Program-made: the position numbers and the translations under genes
Shown here: positions 1-6,299 of the stretch, in pieces
Numbering within the stretch: position 1 is the stretch's first letter
Layout of the letters: the number at the start of each line of letters is the position of its first letter
The notes under the pieces: model-generated
Told to the model about the DNA's origin: nothing
Database searches by the model: none
Seen by the model: the letters and a program-made list of their open reading frames with translations, nothing else
Assembly (NCBI GenBank): GCA_023441105.1
Contig: JAEZQX010000475.1
Span: 1 to 11,561, forward strand
Reading direction: 5' to 3'
DNA: 11,561 bases
DNA from: Pseudomonadota bacterium
Lineage (GTDB): Bacteria; Pseudomonadota; Gammaproteobacteria; Burkholderiales; Burkholderiaceae

Positions 1-1256
1 ACGCACCGCTGCGCGGGGCGGCGCCGTCGCCGGCGCTCGCCGGGGAAAAGCCGGAAGGCGAAGGTGCCGGTGCAGCCGCGCCGCGTCCGGCGGGCGGCGT
101 CGAGGAAGCGCCCAATCGCGGCAGCGACAATTTCGGCGGCATGTATGGCGTGTCGCAGGCGATGCGCGATGTCTTCACCCAGATCGAGCGGGTGGCGCGG
201 ACCTCCGTCAGCGTTTTCATCGTCGGCGAGAGCGGCACCGGCAAGGAACTGGTGGCGGAATCCATCCATCGCTTCAGCCACCGCAAGAACGGCCCGTTCG
301 AGGCGGTCAACTGCGGAGCCATCTCCGCGCAGCTGATCGAAAGCGAGCTGTTTGGCCACGAGAAGGGCAGCTTCACCGGCGCGATCAAGCAGCACAAGGG
401 TTTCTTCGAGCGCGCCAGCGGCGGGACGCTCTTTCTCGACGAGATCACCGAGATGCCGCTGGACCTCCAGGTCAAGCTCCTGCGGGTGCTGGAAACCGGC
501 ACCTTCAGCCGCGTCGGATCGGATTCGCCGTTGCGCAGCGACGTCCGGGTGGTCGCGGCCACGAATCGGCAGCCGATCACCGCCGTGCGCGAAGGCAAGC
601 TGCGCGAGGATCTCTATTACCGCTTGAATGTCTTCCAGATCGGCCTGCCGCCGCTGCGCGAGCGGCTCGAAGACTTGTCGCTGATCGCCCGCCACTTCCT
701 CGCCCAATATGCCAAGCGTGAGGGGCGCAAGCTCTCGATCACCGATGCGGCCATCGGCGTCCTGCGCTCCTACCACTGGCCAGGGAACGTCCGTGAACTG
801 CGCAACTTCATCCATCGCACCGCCATCATGGTGGACGACAAGGCGATCGACGCGGATGCATTGCCGCCGTTCGACGCCCAGAACGTGGTGGGTTCCGGAA
901 CGATGGCCGAGCGCTATCCGATCACGCAGCCGGAGTCGGCTGTGTCGGGAGCGCCCGCCCATCCCGCCCCTGCCGGTGCCGGCGCTGCCGTGGCTGCCGA
1001 GGGCAACGGCTCGACGGCGGTGCTCGACGATGTCGACAGCCGCCCCGCGAGCCGTACCGCATCGGAGGAGCCGGAGGGAACGGACCAGATGCCGGTGGTG
1101 CCGGTGCGGGTGGGTTCCACCATCGCCGACGCAGAGCGCGATCTCATCATCGCCACCCTTGCCTATTGCGAGGGCGCCAAGGAACGCACTGCCGACATGC
1201 TGGGTATCAGCCTGAAGACGCTCTACAACCGACTGCGCGCCTACGGCTCGGAGTGA
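1..1256 (+). CDS. Sigma-54-dependent transcriptional activator (AAA+ and Fis-type HTH), 5' end outside window
   Basis: This is a bacterial enhancer-binding protein that hydrolyses ATP to remodel sigma-54 RNA polymerase at -24/-12 promoters. The reading frame is open to the left edge, so the true start and any N-terminal sensory or receiver domain are missing. Counting from the internal ATG at 141, Walker A (GESGTGKE) is at residues 29-36, the sigma-54 contact loop GSFTGA at 76-81 (usual form GAFTGA) and Walker B (GGTLFLDE) at 94-101. The REDLYYRLN stretch, typical of this family, follows. An Ala/Pro/Gly-rich linker of about 80 residues separates the AAA+ module from a C-terminal Fis-like helix-turn-helix (about 330-371, ending TADMLGISLKTLYNRLRAYG). 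A second Ala/Pro/Gly/Glu-rich linker precedes residue 1. Architecture is that of NtrC-family activators. The target is not known; the sigma-54-like promoter at 1590-1605 is a nearby candidate. Confidence 0.93.
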   Translation, partial: APLRGAAPSPALAGEKPEGEGAGAAAPRPAGGVEEAPNRGSDNFGGMYGVSQAMRDVFTQIERVARTSVSVFIVGESGTGKELVAESIHRFSHRKNGPFEAVNCGAISAQLIESELFGHEKGSFTGAIKQHKGFFERASGGTLFLDEITEMPLDLQVKLLRVLETGTFSRVGSDSPLRSDVRVVAATNRQPITAVREGKLREDLYYRLNVFQIGLPPLRERLEDLSLIARHFLAQYAKREGRKLSITDAAIGVLRSYHWPGNVRELRNFIHRTAIMVDDKAIDADALPPFDAQNVVGSGTMAERYPITQPESAVSGAPAHPAPAGAGAAVAAEGNGSTAVLDDVDSRPASRTASEEPEGTDQMPVVPVRVGSTIADAERDLIIATLAYCEGAKERTADMLGISLKTLYNRLRAYGSE

Positions 1257-1465
1257 GCCGAAGGGTTGGGCTCGTCGGGCTGATCCGGCGGTGCCTTGTC
1301 CCGCTTCGGCCGATTCTGCTCCTGGCCGGTTTCGCGTTCCTTCTCGTGGCGTCGCGGCTCGCCGCCACGTTTTCGCGTTTCGAGTTCGTCCGCGTCGCGT
1401 TGCGGCTCCGGCGGTCGGGGCTGCCCGGATGATGGTTGCTGCTGCTCTGCTGGTCTGTGCTGCAT
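1241..1465 (-). CDS. Small, highly charged hypothetical protein (74 aa)
   Basis: I do not recognise this gene. The start at 1465 is chosen because a strong Shine-Dalgarno sequence (GGAGGAG) lies 6 nt upstream on the minus strand. The frame stays open further upstream, to a start at 1552, but without such a site. The predicted product is almost entirely hydrophilic and rich in Arg, Lys, Glu, Gln, Pro and Asp, with no hydrophobic segment, so it is probably disordered. It has no signal peptide or recognisable motif. Its stop lies 16 bp inside the 3' end of the convergent sigma-54 activator gene. The good ribosome site favours a real gene. The biased composition in a GC-rich region means a chance frame remains possible. 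Confidence 0.5.
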   Translation of the reverse strand: MQHRPAEQQQPSSGQPRPPEPQRDADELETRKRGGEPRRHEKERETGQEQNRPKRDKAPPDQPDEPNPSAHSEP

Positions 1466-1589
1466 GGCGCGCTCCTCCGGGTTCGCTTGCCTTCGAAGCG
1501 GCGCCACCGGCAGCGGCGCCGCGCTGATGCGGGTTTCGATGGCAAGCACCATGCCACCTTAGCCCGGTTCGCACGGGAAGTTTGCAATT

Positions 1590-1605
1590 AGGCACAGGGC
1601 TTGCG
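1590..1605 (+). promoter_or_regulatory. Candidate sigma-54 (RpoN) -24/-12 promoter
   Basis: The sequence reads aGGCACagggcTTGCg. It has the invariant GG and GC doublets at the correct distance and matches the family consensus TGGCAC-N5-TTGC at all but the first base. The predicted transcript would start about 12 nt past the GC doublet, near 1616. It lies directly upstream of a receiver-domain gene and near a sigma-54 activator gene. This is a sequence match only. Confidence 0.45.
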
Positions 1606-1615
1606 GGTGAGTGGC

Positions 1616-2026
1616 ATGGCACATGCGGTTCACCAGCCGCCCCTGGGGGGCATGCGGATCCTCGCGGTCGATGATCATCCGGACTTGCTGGAGATGCTGA
1701 CGGTCCTGCTGGAGCAGCAGGGAGCCGAGGTGATCGGCTGCGAATCGGCCCGCGAGGCCTTCGAAGTGCTGATGAGCGGCGAAACACTCGATGCCGCGGT
1801 GTTCGATATCTCCATGCCGGATGAGGACGGCCTCACGCTGCTGGGGAGGTTGCGCGAGCTGGAGACGGATCGGCCCGAACGCCTGCCGGTGGTGGCGCTG
1901 ACGGCGCATGTGACCAGTGACATGAAGCGCAGATGCCGGGATGCAGGCTTCGATCATTACCTGTCCAAGCCGGTGGCACCGGCCGAACTGTTCGATGTCC
2001 TGAAGCGCCTCGCGACCCTGCACTGA
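1616..2026 (+). CDS. Single-domain response regulator (CheY-like receiver), 136 aa
   Basis: This is a stand-alone receiver domain, expected to accept a phosphoryl group from a histidine kinase and signal by protein contact, since no output domain follows. From the ATG at 1616, the acidic pair is Asp19-Asp20, the phospho-acceptor is Asp64 (in VFDISMPDEDG), the switch Thr is Thr96 (VALTAH) and the conserved Lys is Lys118 (YLSKPVAP). The core fills the whole protein. The start at 1616 is preceded by GGTGA at 5 nt. A TTG at 1601 and an ATG at 1652 (MRILAVDDHP) are alternatives. If the sigma-54-like promoter at 1590-1605 is used, transcription would begin near 1616, and 1652 becomes the better start. 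No kinase gene is next to it. The Ser-Lys-Pro region resembles receivers of hybrid kinases. Confidence 0.9.
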   Translation: MAHAVHQPPLGGMRILAVDDHPDLLEMLTVLLEQQGAEVIGCESAREAFEVLMSGETLDAAVFDISMPDEDGLTLLGRLRELETDRPERLPVVALTAHVTSDMKRRCRDAGFDHYLSKPVAPAELFDVLKRLATLH

Positions 2027-2039
2027 AGGCTGCGCCTTC
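2025..2039 (+). terminator. Short hairpin overlapping the receiver gene stop
   Basis: A perfect 6-bp inverted repeat with a 3-nt loop (GAAGGC-tgc-GCCTTC) begins at the second base of the TGA stop. There is no T-tract after it, so it is a weak intrinsic terminator at best. It may instead protect the mRNA 3' end. Confidence 0.3.
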
Positions 2040-2066
2040 GGATGTCAGGCATGGCCACTGCGAAAT

Positions 2067-2102
2067 CGGCCGCGCCCGCCGCCCGCGGTCCTCGCGCGGC
2101 CG
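2067..2102. repeat. 9-bp GC-rich inverted repeat in the leader of the PRC-barrel gene
   Basis: The arms CGGCCGCGC (2067-2075) and GCGCGGCCG (2094-2102) are perfect complements separated by 18 nt. The structure ends 21 nt before the ATG at 2124, just before the ribosome site. It could be a terminator-like stem without a T-tract, or a leader structure. In DNA this GC-rich it may also be chance. Confidence 0.3.
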
Positions 2103-2123
2103 GCGCATGAGAGGAGCACGAAC

Positions 2124-2987
2124 ATGAACGGCAAGCAACGGGTTCTGGCGACGATGGTGTCGCTCGGGTTCGCGTCCATGGCGCTTGCACAAGGCGGCGC
2201 AGGCGGTGCCGAGCCGGCGCGTGGAGCGGCAACTCCGGCACTCTCGCCGCCCGCGAACTCGACGCCTGCGACTTCGACACCCCCCGGTGGCGCCGCCGCC
2301 AGCAGCGCGCCTGCCGCCGCGGCCACGCATCAGCTGAAAGCCGTGCGGCTGTCGAAGCTCGAGGGCGTCAACATCTATGACGACAACGCCAAGCGGATCG
2401 GCGAAGTCGAGGATCTCGTCGTGGACGCCGCATCGGGGCGCGTCCTGCACGCACTGGTATCGATCGGCGGCGTGATGGGCGTCGGCGACAAGCACTACGT
2501 GGTTCCTCTCAGGCAGTTGCAGGTCTTCAGTCGCTCCGCGGAGGACAATGCGCCCCTCAAGGTCCAGCTCGGAACACCCCCGGACAGCCTGGAAGCCGCC
2601 AAGCCGCTCGACAAGGATTCCCCGTACGTCCTCGGCACCAAGCTGCTCGGTACCGATGTCGACGACAGCGGCGGTCATGACGCCGGCGAGATCGAGGACC
2701 TGATCGTCGACCTGCAGGCCGGCGAAGCGAGGGTGGCGCTGATCGAGTTCGAGAAGGGCTGGTCGCTCAAGGACAAGCTGGTTGCCTTTCCGGTGTCCGA
2801 ACTCAAACGCGGCAAGGGCAAGGACCTGGTGCTCGATGTGTCGAAGGAAACGGTCGCGCAGAAGCCGGCCATCGAGAAGTCGCGCCTCGACCGCATGGAC
2901 CTGAGCGCCCAGCCGTGGATGCAAGCTGCCGGCTCGGTGCAAAGCGGCGCGGCTCCGACGACCGCACCGGCAACCCCGGCCCAGTGA
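2124..2987 (+). CDS. Exported PRC-barrel domain protein (two PRC domains), 287 aa
   Basis: The start is well fixed by GAGGAG 8 nt before the ATG. Residues 1-22 look like a Sec signal peptide: a Lys/Arg N-terminus, a hydrophobic core and ALA just before Gln23. A low-complexity Ala/Pro/Thr/Ser tether (about 24-70) leads to a first PRC-barrel at about 77-136 (KLEGVNIYDDNAKRIGEVED...). A second, less regular copy lies at about 172-243 (LLGTDVDDSGGHDAGEIED...). A short Ala/Pro/Thr tail closes the protein. PRC-barrels are small beta-barrels found in photosynthetic reaction centres, RimM and many stress-associated exported proteins. The specific role here is not known. The predicted location is the periplasm. 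It is convergent with the TopIB gene, with only 3 bp between the stop codons. No obvious operon partner is seen. Confidence 0.88.
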   Translation: MNGKQRVLATMVSLGFASMALAQGGAGGAEPARGAATPALSPPANSTPATSTPPGGAAASSAPAAAATHQLKAVRLSKLEGVNIYDDNAKRIGEVEDLVVDAASGRVLHALVSIGGVMGVGDKHYVVPLRQLQVFSRSAEDNAPLKVQLGTPPDSLEAAKPLDKDSPYVLGTKLLGTDVDDSGGHDAGEIEDLIVDLQAGEARVALIEFEKGWSLKDKLVAFPVSELKRGKGKDLVLDVSKETVAQKPAIEKSRLDRMDLSAQPWMQAAGSVQSGAAPTTAPATPAQ

Positions 2988-2990
2988 GCG

Positions 2991-4040
2991 TCAGCCGCTG
3001 CGGTTGGCGAGAAATCGGCGCAGCGCCGCCTCCTCGCGCGAGCTGAACGGCGTGCGCCGGACGGAGCGGCGGAGGCTCTCGCCGACGCCGTCCTCGAATT
3101 CGCCGGCGAGCCAGGCCTCGATGACCGTTGGATGGATGTAGCTCTTGCGGGCGATCGCCGGCGTGTTGTGCAGACGCTGGCTCACTTCCCGGGATACCGC
3201 GGCCAGGATCCGCTGGCGCTTGTGGTGCGAGGCCGGCAGCGGCTCTCCGGCAAGGCGCCAGAGCGCGGTCGCCGAGGCATCATAGGTCCTGAAATCCTTC
3301 GCCGAGATGGCGGCGCCGGATATGCGCTGCAGGTAGTTGTTCAGGTCGGCGCACGATAGTTCGAAGGCGTCGTCGCCGCGTCCGATGCGAAACAGCCGGC
3401 GCCGGTTGCTCTCCTTGAGCCGGGCCAGCCGACGCGACAGGTGCTGGTCGTTCACCGCCGCTTCCACCCACATCCCCGACTTGCCGCGAAACGACAGGCG
3501 CACTTCGTCGCCTTCGATGTCGACGTTCGACGGCGACAGCGTTGTGGCTCCGCGCGAGCCGATCTCCTTCAGCGCCGCCTCGCTTCCCGGCCGCAAGCGG
3601 GCCAGGTCGATGAGACGCACGGCCAGGGCGCAGATGGCGTCCGGCTCGGTCAAGGGCTTGCGAAAATCCTCCGCTACCTGGGCTCGCACGCGGGGCAGCG
3701 CCTTGGCGAAGCGCTTGAGCCGCACGAGCTTGTCGGCATGACGAATCTGCTCCCATGCCTCGTGGTAGCGCCGCTGCAACCGGCCGAGGGCATCGCAGCC
3801 CAATGCCTGCAGGTGCCAGGCCGGCTCGGGTGCGAGCCGCACCTCGCGCCAGGCTGGCGGGATCGCCAGGCTCTTGAAGCGCCGCAGGTCCTCCGGCGCG
3901 CGCACCGTGCGGCCCTGCGCATCGCGGTAGACGAAGCCGCGCCCGCAGCGCTGGCGGTAGACGTTCAGGTCGGTGGCGCTGACGTAGCGGATCCGGTGGG
4001 CTGCGAGCAGCGCTTCGAGTTCCTGGGCCAATCGCTCCAT
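2991..4040 (-). CDS. DNA topoisomerase IB (poxvirus-type), 349 aa
   Basis: This enzyme relaxes supercoils by cutting one DNA strand through a 3'-phosphotyrosyl link and rejoining it without ATP. The N-terminal domain is marked by GRGFVYRDAQGR (about 33-44) and AIPPAWREV (59-67). The catalytic domain holds the expected active-site residues: Arg150 (LRPGSE), Lys187 (RGKSG), Arg251 (KDFRTY) and the nucleophile Tyr301 (RKSYIHP). The position nine residues before the Tyr, a His in vaccinia enzyme, is Asn292 here, as I recall for bacterial members of the family. Spacing from Arg150 to Lys187 (37) equals that of the viral enzyme. Length is normal for bacterial TopIB. The ATG at 4040 has only a weak GGA upstream. 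Transcription runs away from the repeat region at 4188-4253. Confidence 0.95.
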   Translation of the reverse strand: MERLAQELEALLAAHRIRYVSATDLNVYRQRCGRGFVYRDAQGRTVRAPEDLRRFKSLAIPPAWREVRLAPEPAWHLQALGCDALGRLQRRYHEAWEQIRHADKLVRLKRFAKALPRVRAQVAEDFRKPLTEPDAICALAVRLIDLARLRPGSEAALKEIGSRGATTLSPSNVDIEGDEVRLSFRGKSGMWVEAAVNDQHLSRRLARLKESNRRRLFRIGRGDDAFELSCADLNNYLQRISGAAISAKDFRTYDASATALWRLAGEPLPASHHKRQRILAAVSREVSQRLHNTPAIARKSYIHPTVIEAWLAGEFEDGVGESLRRSVRRTPFSSREEAALRRFLANRSG

Positions 4041-4187
4041 CGTCCGGTGGTTTTCAGTTCCGGCCCGCCGAGTGGCAGGCGCGTGCGAAGCGCCTTGGCA
4101 ACCGGCATGCCCATTGCGGGAGGGCGGGGGGCGCGGGTGGTGTCCGGACCGGCTGCCGGCCGCTCGCGTGACCCGGGAAGCGACAGT

Positions 4188-4253
4188 GGGTGGCGTTTGG
4201 ATGTCTGAGGGATGGTGATTGGATGGTTTATGGATGGTTCTTGGATGGTGGTG
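4188..4253 (+). repeat. Six tandem 11-bp repeats (GGATGGTnnTT type), putative operator array
   Basis: GGATG occurs at 4199, 4210, 4221, 4232 and 4243, each exactly 11 bp from the next, and a degenerate copy (GGGTG) at 4188 keeps the same step. The best-matching copies read GGATGGTGATT, GGATGGTTTAT and GGATGGTTCTT. An 11-bp period puts every copy on nearly the same face of the helix, as expected for cooperative protein binding. The array lies just upstream of a -10-like element and of a gene for a ribbon-helix-helix protein. RHH regulators often bind tandem repeats in their own promoters, so autoregulation is the simplest reading. Confidence 0.75.
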
Positions 4254-4254
4254 T

Positions 4255-4260
4255 TATCAT
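4255..4260 (+). promoter_or_regulatory. Candidate -10 element (TATCAT) of the RHH-esterase operon
   Basis: TATCAT matches the sigma-70 -10 consensus at five of six bases. It directly follows the 11-bp repeat array. No good -35 is seen at 16-18 bp, where the repeats lie. If used, a protein bound to the array would block or replace -35 contacts. Confidence 0.3.
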
Positions 4261-4352
4261 CCCTGCTCGGCAGCGAAGCGAGTGACAGGAATTGCCATCC
4301 CGCTGCCCGCCCGCCACCATCCACCAATCCACCGTCGAGGAACAGGCGCCCA

Positions 4353-4994
4353 ATGCCGAAGATCCGCTCGGCCCGCACCATGTCCGGTCCGCGGCCACCA
4401 TCCAGGCTCGCCAGCGACGCACGTGCGCAGCTCCGCGCGCTGGCAGCAAGCGCCGAGAAGCCCCCCGCGCGCCGCGGCGTCGTTGCCGGCGGCGACAACG
4501 CGGCTTCCGTCGCGCGCAAGCGGGGCGCATCGCCGCCGTCGGCGCCCGCGACCCCCGCGGCACCAGCCGCCGACGATCCGGCAATGACCGGCGCGGCGCG
4601 CGGACGCGGGGCGGACAGCGAGAAGCTCACCATCAACCTCGGCGCAGTCGACCTCGGCAGCATCGACTTGCTGGTCGGCGAAGGCTTCTTCTCCAACCGG
4701 TCGGACCTGATCAGGACTGCCGTGCGCAACCTGCTCGCCGACCATCGCGACATCATCAATGGTGCTTTGGCGCGCCAGGAGCGCACGCTCGGCCTGCGCC
4801 GGATCACGCGGCTGGAGCTGGAGGCCCTGCGCGAGGCGGGGCAGCGGATCCGGATCGGCGTCGTCGGCCTCGCGGTGATCGACGACGACGTGTCGCCGGA
4901 GCTGGCGCGCGCCACCATCGCCGGCCTGTCGGTCCTCGGCTCGCTGCAGGCGGGCCCCGCCGTGCGCGCGGCCCTTGCCGGTCGCCTCGGTTGA
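4353..4994 (+). CDS. Ribbon-helix-helix (CopG-type) transcriptional regulator, 213 aa
   Basis: The start at 4353 has GAGGAA about 10 nt upstream; the frame is open further left, but that part would lie across the repeat array. The N-terminal third (about 36-82) is low-complexity Ala/Pro/Arg. The recognisable part is an RHH fold: beta-strand KLTINLGAVDL (91-101), helix A GSIDLLVGEGF (102-112) and helix B NRSDLIRTAVRNLLADH (115-131). In this fold two subunits pair their strands and insert the strand into the DNA major groove. A C-terminal region (about 140-213) of unknown function follows, with two moderately hydrophobic stretches (IRIGVVGLAVIDDD and AGLSVLGSLQAG). It lies 32 nt ahead of the esterase gene and probably heads that operon. 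The likely operator is the 11-bp array at 4188-4253. Function as a repressor is inferred. Confidence 0.82.
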   Translation: MPKIRSARTMSGPRPPSRLASDARAQLRALAASAEKPPARRGVVAGGDNAASVARKRGASPPSAPATPAAPAADDPAMTGAARGRGADSEKLTINLGAVDLGSIDLLVGEGFFSNRSDLIRTAVRNLLADHRDIINGALARQERTLGLRRITRLELEALREAGQRIRIGVVGLAVIDDDVSPELARATIAGLSVLGSLQAGPAVRAALAGRLG

Positions 4995-5026
4995 ACTTCC
5001 ACGGCATCGAACAACAAGGTTTACGC

Positions 5027-6286
5027 ATGAAATCGAACTTCACGTCCCCGAACTTCAAGTCCGCGATGCTTGCCGCCGCGCAGCTCACCGCCGCCGGCAA
5101 CCTCAACGCGGCCACGCAGGCGATCCAGCGCGCTCTGGCCGGCGAGGTACCTGCTGCCAGCTCACCGGCCGCCGGGCAGAACGTCGGCGCGGCCGCCGAC
5201 GACGACCGGGTGATCGACGTCGAGGCGCGGTGGCTGGACGACCTGCAGGCTCGGATGTCCCAGGCTGCCCGCACGGCACAGTCGTCGTTCGACGCGGATG
5301 CGTTTCGCCAGCCGGTGCCCGGCAGCGCGGGCCGCGATGCGCAACCGCAGCCGCAGCCGCAGCCGCAGACGGCCAGGCAGGGGATGCTGGCGGGCCGCTT
5401 CACGGCAGCCGCCGGCAGCCGGGACTACCTGCTCCACCTGCCGCCGCAGGCAGCCGGTGGCGGGGCCGGGCTGTCGCTGGTGGTGATGTTGCATGGCTGC
5501 ACCCAGACGCCGGCGGACTTCGCGGCCGGTACCGGCATGAACGAGCTCGCCGACCGTCACGGCTTCGTCGTTCTCTATCCGGCCCAAAGCAAGTTGGCCA
5601 ACCGCTCGGCCTGCTGGAACTGGTTCGAGCAGCGGGATCAGCGTGCGGGCCAGGGCGAGCCGGCGATCATCGCCGGCATGGCGCGGGACGTAATCGGCCG
5701 CTACGGGATTCCGCATGACCGGGTCTTCGTGGCCGGGCTGTCGGCGGGCGGAGCCATGGCCGCGATCCTGGGCGCGGCCTATCCTGAACTCTTCAGCGCC
5801 GTCGCGGTTCACAGCGGCCTGCGCGCGGGGGCGGCACACGACCTGCCGTCGGCCCTCGCCGCGATGAAGCGCGGTGCGGCGTCGCCGACGCAACCCGTGC
5901 CCGACGCTGCTGGCCCTGCGAAGGCGGCCGGCGCGCCAGCCAACGCCGCAGGCGCGGGGCGGCCGCAGCTCCGGACCATCGTGTTCCATGGGCGGCAGGA
6001 TCGAACGGTGCATCCGGCCAACGGCCGCCAGGTCGTCGAGGGGGCTCTCGCTGCCTATCCGGGCGGCAGCTTGTCGCCGCGCCAGGAAAGCGGCCGTTCG
6101 CCGGGCGGGCGGTCGTACCTGCGCACCGTGCATGCCGATGCGAGCGGCCGGCCGATGGTCGAGCAGTGGGAGGTGCAGGGCGCGGGCCACGCCTGGGCCG
6201 GCGGGCGGCGCGAGGGATCGCATACCGATCCCGCAGGGCCGGATGCGTCGCGGGCCATCGCCGAATTCTTCCTGGCCGGTGGCTGA
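5027..6286 (+). CDS. PHB depolymerase family esterase (alpha/beta hydrolase), 419 aa
   Basis: This is a serine esterase of the esterase_PHB family, whose members act on polyhydroxybutyrate, acetylated or feruloylated polysaccharides, or other esters; the substrate cannot be fixed from sequence. The start at 5027 has AAGGT 7 nt upstream. The N-terminal stretch (about 1-40, LTAAGNLNAATQAIQRAL) is helical and there is no signal peptide, suggesting a cytoplasmic enzyme. A Pro/Gln repeat (107-114) links it to the hydrolase. Visible catalytic parts are the oxyanion-region motif MLHGCTQTP (154-162), the nucleophile Ser239 in GLSAG, Asp325 in HGRQD and His388 in GAGHAW. An Ala/Pro/Gly insert (about 280-312) precedes the Asp strand. 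The RHH regulator gene lies 32 nt upstream and the SemiSWEET gene 13 nt downstream, so all three look co-transcribed. Confidence 0.92.
   Translation: MKSNFTSPNFKSAMLAAAQLTAAGNLNAATQAIQRALAGEVPAASSPAAGQNVGAAADDDRVIDVEARWLDDLQARMSQAARTAQSSFDADAFRQPVPGSAGRDAQPQPQPQPQTARQGMLAGRFTAAAGSRDYLLHLPPQAAGGGAGLSLVVMLHGCTQTPADFAAGTGMNELADRHGFVVLYPAQSKLANRSACWNWFEQRDQRAGQGEPAIIAGMARDVIGRYGIPHDRVFVAGLSAGGAMAAILGAAYPELFSAVAVHSGLRAGAAHDLPSALAAMKRGAASPTQPVPDAAGPAKAAGAPANAAGAGRPQLRTIVFHGRQDRTVHPANGRQVVEGALAAYPGGSLSPRQESGRSPGGRSYLRTVHADASGRPMVEQWEVQGAGHAWAGGRREGSHTDPAGPDASRAIAEFFLAGG
5345..5368 (+). repeat. Four tandem CCGCAG hexamers within the esterase gene
   Basis: Four perfect copies of CCGCAG encode the Pro-Gln run of the linker. 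Copy-number change would alter the linker length without shifting the frame. Confidence 0.7.
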
Positions 6287-6299
6287 CTCGCTCAGGCAT

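Larger units (their letters stand above)
4041..4352. other. Intergenic region between divergent topIB and RHH regulator genes
   Basis: This 312-bp stretch has no convincing gene. The left part (4041-4187) is plain GC-rich sequence that should hold the TopIB promoter, but I see no clear -35/-10 there. The right part carries the 11-bp-phased repeat array (4188-4253), a -10-like TATCAT (4255-4260) and two inverted copies of the repeat core (4295-4300 and 4317-4322). The ribosome site of the next gene (GAGGAA, 4337-4342) closes it. Confidence 0.7.

Noticed and set aside
1166..1562. Several overlapping plus-strand open frames after the sigma-54 activator
   Set aside because: They lack ribosome sites and motifs. 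The minus-strand frame with GGAGGAG upstream is the better candidate in this stretch.
1833..2942. A 369-codon open frame on the minus strand across the PRC-barrel gene
   Set aside because: Its translation is His/Arg-rich with no motif, typical of antisense frames in GC-rich DNA. The forward gene has a signal peptide and two recognisable domains.
4096..4110. A second sigma-54-like match (TGGCA-N7-TGC) between the TopIB and RHH genes
   Set aside because: The doublet spacing is right, but the -12 half is poor and no gene start follows within 200 bp on that strand. In DNA this GC-rich such matches are expected by chance.
4188..4253. CRISPR-like repeat array
   Set aside because: The unit is only 11 bp with no unique spacers and no cas genes nearby. 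It is a phased operator-like array.
4292..5026. Extension of the esterase frame leftward from 5027
   Set aside because: The extra codons overlap the RHH regulator gene and give an Arg-rich sequence without features. ATG 5027 has a ribosome site and begins the family-typical N-terminus.
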